DNA of 64,000 bases from Carya illinoinensis (lineage: Eukaryota > Streptophyta > Magnoliopsida > Fagales > Juglandaceae): assembly GCF_018687715.1 (NCBI RefSeq), contig NC_056756.1, positions 39,094,480-39,158,479 of the forward strand. The letters are read 5' to 3'. The notes under the pieces were generated by a model that worked only from the letters and a program-made list of their open reading frames with translations, made no database searches and was not told the DNA's origin. The position numbers and the translations under genes are program-made. This document shows, piece after piece, positions 60,752-64,000 of the stretch. The number at the start of each line of letters is the position of its first letter. The stretch's first letter is position 1.

Positions 60752-60960
60752 TTTCTCTGCAATGTGGCCACAAGGTTTGAAAATGAAGTGTCTACATGAC
60801 ACATTCCCATTGGATGCCTTTTTTAGAGAAAAGAAGAGGGGGGGGGGGGGGGGGGGAGGTTACGCATGTGGGAAGGTTTTCCCATGTAATTATAGTAGTT
60901 TTTCTTTTTAACTAGTGGAGTTTAGCAATTATTGTTTAATTAGGTGTTGAATTGATCTGC
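60284..60960. repeat. ~302-bp tandem duplication with GA microsatellites and G runs
   Basis: Unit 1 (about 60348-60649) and unit 2 (about 60650-60960) share GGGAGAGAAA, GGTGGGGCTAGG, a (GA)n run (60421-60449 and 60713-60743), GTGGCCACAAGGTTTGAAAA, TGACACATTCCCATTGGATG and TTAATTAGGTGTTGAATTGA. Runs of 15 G (60284-60298) and 19 G (60838-60856) lie beside them. Open frames over these repeats are low complexity and not genes. Confidence 0.85.
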
Positions 60961-61045
60961 ATTATCAAGCGTACATGTATTTGAAGATGAAAATTGAAAG
61001 TTAAAATATTAATTTTAAGTACTTTTTTGTAAGGTTAATATTTAT

Positions 61046-61649
61046 TAGAGGTGTCAAATCGTGTTAACGGGTCGTGTTCGTGTCGTGTCAAAGCATATAT
61101 ATTATACTATATAGCTCAACCCTAACCTGACTCGTTAACCTTATCGTGTCAAAATCTGAAACCCTAACACGACCCATTAACATAACGGGTCATGTCGCGT
61201 CAATCCGTTTTGACCCATTAGTAAATATTACGAAATAGGTTAACATGACACAATACGACCTGTTTAAAACTGTTTATGTAAATTGGTTTAATATACCCAA
61301 AATTAATCAGTTTGATCTGATTAAATTTAACATAATTTTATATATATTTTAAAATCACAATATTTATAAAAATTATAAAACTAACTACAAGTCTAAAATT
61401 ATAATTCAAAGAATAAAAATATCGAAATTAAAATTCTAACAATTTTACTTTTAAGTACAAGGGTATAATTGTAATTTTAACTTTCTTAACATGTCATAAT
61501 AGGTTGACCCGTTATCAACCCGTTAAGCAATCGTGTCTTAACGGGTCAACCCGTTTTGACCCGAACCCGTTAAGACCAAACTCTAACCCGCTATTATCGT
61601 GTCGTGTTCGTGTTGGGTTAACGGGTCGTGTAACATATTGTCACCCCTA
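61046..61649. mobile_element. hAT-type MITE, 604 bp
   Basis: The ends TAGAGGTGTCAA and TTGTCACCCCTA are inverted, with subterminal CGTGTTAACGGGTCGTGTTC and matching AACGGGTCGTGTAAC in both orientations. A perfect 8-bp duplication ATATTTAT flanks it (61038-61045 and 61650-61657). No coding capacity. 8-bp duplications and TAGRGGTG ends indicate the hAT superfamily. Confidence 0.92.
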
Positions 61650-61711
61650 ATATTTATGCTATAAAATAATAATAATAATCAAAATATTTTTTTATTTTTA
61701 TTTTTATGCAG

Positions 61712-61813
61712 GCTAATATGATGGATTTTCTCACCAATAATGTATTTGGTGTATTTAAAGATTTGGCTGCCGAAGCTGAGGCCAAAACATTCCCTCAAGA
61801 AATACGTTCCTAA
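61712..61813 (+). CDS. Possible terminal coding exon of an unidentified + strand gene
   Basis: After a T-rich tract and acceptor TATGCAG (61705-61711) an open frame reads ANMMDFLTNNVFGVF and KDLAAEAEAKTFPQEIRS to a TAA at 61811-61813. Composition and the polypyrimidine-AG border look like a last exon. I cannot identify the gene or its upstream exons, and the MITE at 61046-61649 would lie in its last intron. It converges on the - strand gene ending at 62056. Confidence 0.3.
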   Translation, partial: ANMMDFLTNNVFGVFKDLAAEAEAKTFPQEIRS

Positions 61814-62055
61814 TACACTTCAAAGAGAGCAAAACGCCAAAAGATAAATTCAGGCACCGAAATAGAAAACTCTGCAAATTAAAAGAAAGAACATGTTCTG
61901 AAAATCCAAATAAGTTTAGAAAGCTTTTTACAAGTTCAAAGAGCAGTCATATATACAGTTTTAAGAGAAATATCCATTATTTTTATACAGAAACTGCATA
62001 AAAGTGTCTTCCAGAAGATATGGAGCCATTTACGGAAGGAACATTCAGGTCTACC

Positions 62056-64000
62056 CTAAAGCTCCTCCTTCATTACATGTTCCCAATCTGATGAAGTGCC
62101 GTCATACCAGCTGTCAATAAGTGAGTCTCCAGGCTTGTTGGACTGGAAATATTGGATCACTGGATCGGTCCCAGGTAGATGACAATCCTTCACAGTCAAC
62201 TTGTCTTCAGTACTGTTGGCAGTGGGATCCTGCAAGACAGGTCCCGCTTTTAAATTCACAATTCCATCCCCTGATCTGTCTTTAGTAATTGGCCTACGGT
62301 TGTTCTCACATGCCAATCCAGGATGAATAACCTCTTCCGGTTCCTGCTTTTCCACGTCCATGAAACTCAAGTTTTCATCCCTGCCTTTAAGCATAAGGAA
62401 TCTGGCCATGACAGAAGCCTCAGTATCATCTGCATGGCAGCTTCTTGTTAAAATGGAAGGATTCTGGGCGGGAATATCTGGGATTAGAGTCTCCTTCGCT
62501 TCAGTTGCTCCAGGTTCCAAATTATTGATTTCATTCCGATCAGGAGAAACACTCTCAGTTAATGGTTCCTCTACATCTGTAGCTTTTATAGCATTCACAT
62601 GGTCAACTGGGCATTTCAGAACATGGAATCTGGCCATAACATCATTCACATGGCAGGTTGTGCTGAGGATAGGTGAATTCTGAATGGAAATATCCTGGTT
62701 CAGACACTTCGCTTCTGTTTTTTCAGGTACCAACTTGTCAACCTTGTTCAGATCAGGATACACATTTGAGCTTGATGCTTCCTCTAAAGCAGTAGGGGAA
62801 TTTGAGTAACTAATCTGATGCTTTAGAATACCATATCTGGCCCTAACATGCTGCATAGAAGGGGTATCCTGGATGAAAATATCAGGGGAAGGGCCAATGT
62901 TAGCCTCAGGTACCAACTTTTTGAGCGTGTTTAAATCACGGGAAGTCTTGGATTTTCGCCTTCTCTCGACATCCATAGTATTTTCTGAAGCATCTGAAGC
63001 ACAAGAATATTAGGTTAAGCTATAACAAAGGAACGATTGTTCAAAGACAGTAGTCAAAAACTTTTTTTGGGTAGTTAAAAACTAACCTTTTGCCTTGTTC
63101 AACTCAGATTTCTCCATCTCAATCTTCATACGATTGTAGCGAGCTTTATAGTTGATAGAACATACTTCAGCTTCAGCCTCAAGCCATAAATTTTTAAACA
63201 AGGCGCATTTTGGCTCCATTTCTTCCTCATAATCAAAATTCTCATTGAGAACCTTCATAATAGCCTGCAAATCATGATCCACGGTGAAGAAACTAAGTTC
63301 TATTTTCTTTTTGTGTCCCTTCCCTTTGCCCTTCTTCAGGGGGAGAATGGATTAACATTTAATATGGTTATAAATAAGAACCAACAGAAAAGTGCCAGCA
63401 TAGAAACAAAAACAAACAGAACGTACCTGCGTCATATTATCTTTTTCCAGCCTGCTGGCATCACTCTTCACAGAAACAGAATCTGATATCATCTCCATTT
63501 TATTACCTGACCCAATGTTAAGATGCTTTTTGTCATGTAGACACTTAGGATCAAGCTGGTCCTGAGCAATAATAGGTGCATCCTTTGTCAATCCAGGCCT
63601 GTCCACATTCACTTCCTGAAGTAGACATTATCCATCAAACTTAACGTAATATTACAAAAACAATGGCACTGATTTATGTTTATTTAAACACTGGAACCAC
63701 AAACAACAATCAATGAATCATAGAATGGAAGGTTATAGACTGGATAACTCAGAATCTAAAAGTAAGTTTGCATGGTGAATAAGGAAATGTTGATTTACAG
63801 TCACAATCTAAATTAAAATAAATAGAGCTTAGATTGCTGAATAGACATTATACTGAACAGCCGGAACTATTGCCTTCCAGTCAGCTACTACACATCATAG
63901 GCATCCATCTTGTTTAAAGAAATTATCATTATGTAGCTAGCTGAAAAGTCAACTTTCTCAAGATGAAAAACCTGCTCTCCTAAGAAAGATGCAGGTGGCT
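62056..64000 (-). CDS. Uncharacterised plant protein, 3' part (continues beyond window)
   Basis: Four exons are visible on the - strand: >64000-63972, 63615-63427, 63333-63087 and 62993-62056, with GT-AG borders and matching phases (458 codons in the last three). The first visible exon ends PPASFLGEQ. Exon 63333-63087 contains a conserved plant block, EEMEPKCALFKNLWLEAEAE then SINYKARYNRMKIEMEKSEL. The last exon has three tandem repeats of about 65-75 residues, each with D-x-N...L-x-P near the start, an I/P-Q-N/D-x-P phrase and V-x-AR-x-xxLK (VRARYGILK, VMARFHVLK, VMARFLMLK), and ends DSWYDGTSSDWEHVMKEEL. No catalytic domain, signal peptide or membrane segment was seen. The conserved helix-like block suggests a structural or binding role. 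I cannot name the family. Confidence 0.85.

Overview
The window is nuclear DNA of a flowering plant, most likely a woody eudicot. It has spliced genes with GT-AG introns, a nascent polypeptide-associated complex alpha gene, FAR1-related sequence, and plant-type Tat Gypsy, Copia, CACTA, hAT, PIF/Harbinger and L1 elements. I cannot name the species. Only two host genes are convincing: a NAC-alpha gene (about 17.95-20.58 kb, + strand, frameshifted near its end) and the 3' part of an uncharacterised plant gene (62.06 kb to the right edge, - strand). Most of the rest is layered transposable elements.

Region by region. 1-13811 is an old, non-autonomous Tat-type Gypsy element. It has gag and protease remnants but no reverse transcriptase or integrase, a ~55-bp tandem array, and decayed antisense genes with their own TATA boxes. 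It was later hit by two solo LTRs: a Copia LTR at 2943-4331 (target duplication ATGAC) and a 3.4-kb LTR at 7348-10765 (target duplication CAGGG). 15381-17375 is a 2-kb hAT-like element carrying unrelated, gene-like filler. 17.9-20.6 kb is the NAC-alpha gene, with a DNA-transposon relic in intron 2 and a MITE just downstream. 21.3-22.4 kb is the tail of an L1 LINE.

23037-42918 is one Copia element on the - strand (target duplication CTTTG). Its right LTR was split by a 10.6-kb CACTA element (31960-42594, target duplication ACA). The CACTA element is the best preserved system here. It has a TNPD-like transposase (3 coding exons), a second En/Spm-family gene (6 exons) and an accessory gene transcribed the other way from a divergent promoter. 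Clusters of the palindrome CGTTCGAACG lie at both ends, at the promoters and inside leader introns. That layout would let one element-encoded DNA-binding protein act both in transposition and in regulating the element's genes.

44.2-45.5 kb is a Harbinger derivative, 45.6 kb a MITE and 45.8-49.6 kb a decayed L1. 51.0-57.4 kb is a FAR1-related pseudogene split by a 4.15-kb solo LTR of the same family as the one at 7.3 kb. 57.4-61.0 kb is mostly unassigned, with a local tandem duplication and GA/G-run microsatellites. 61046-61649 is a hAT MITE with a perfect 8-bp target duplication, followed by a possible + strand terminal exon and then the right-edge gene.

The order of insertion can be read directly: the Tat element came before both of its solo LTRs, the Copia element before the CACTA element, and the FAR1-related gene before its LTR. 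Family assignments come from reading motifs; no database search was possible.
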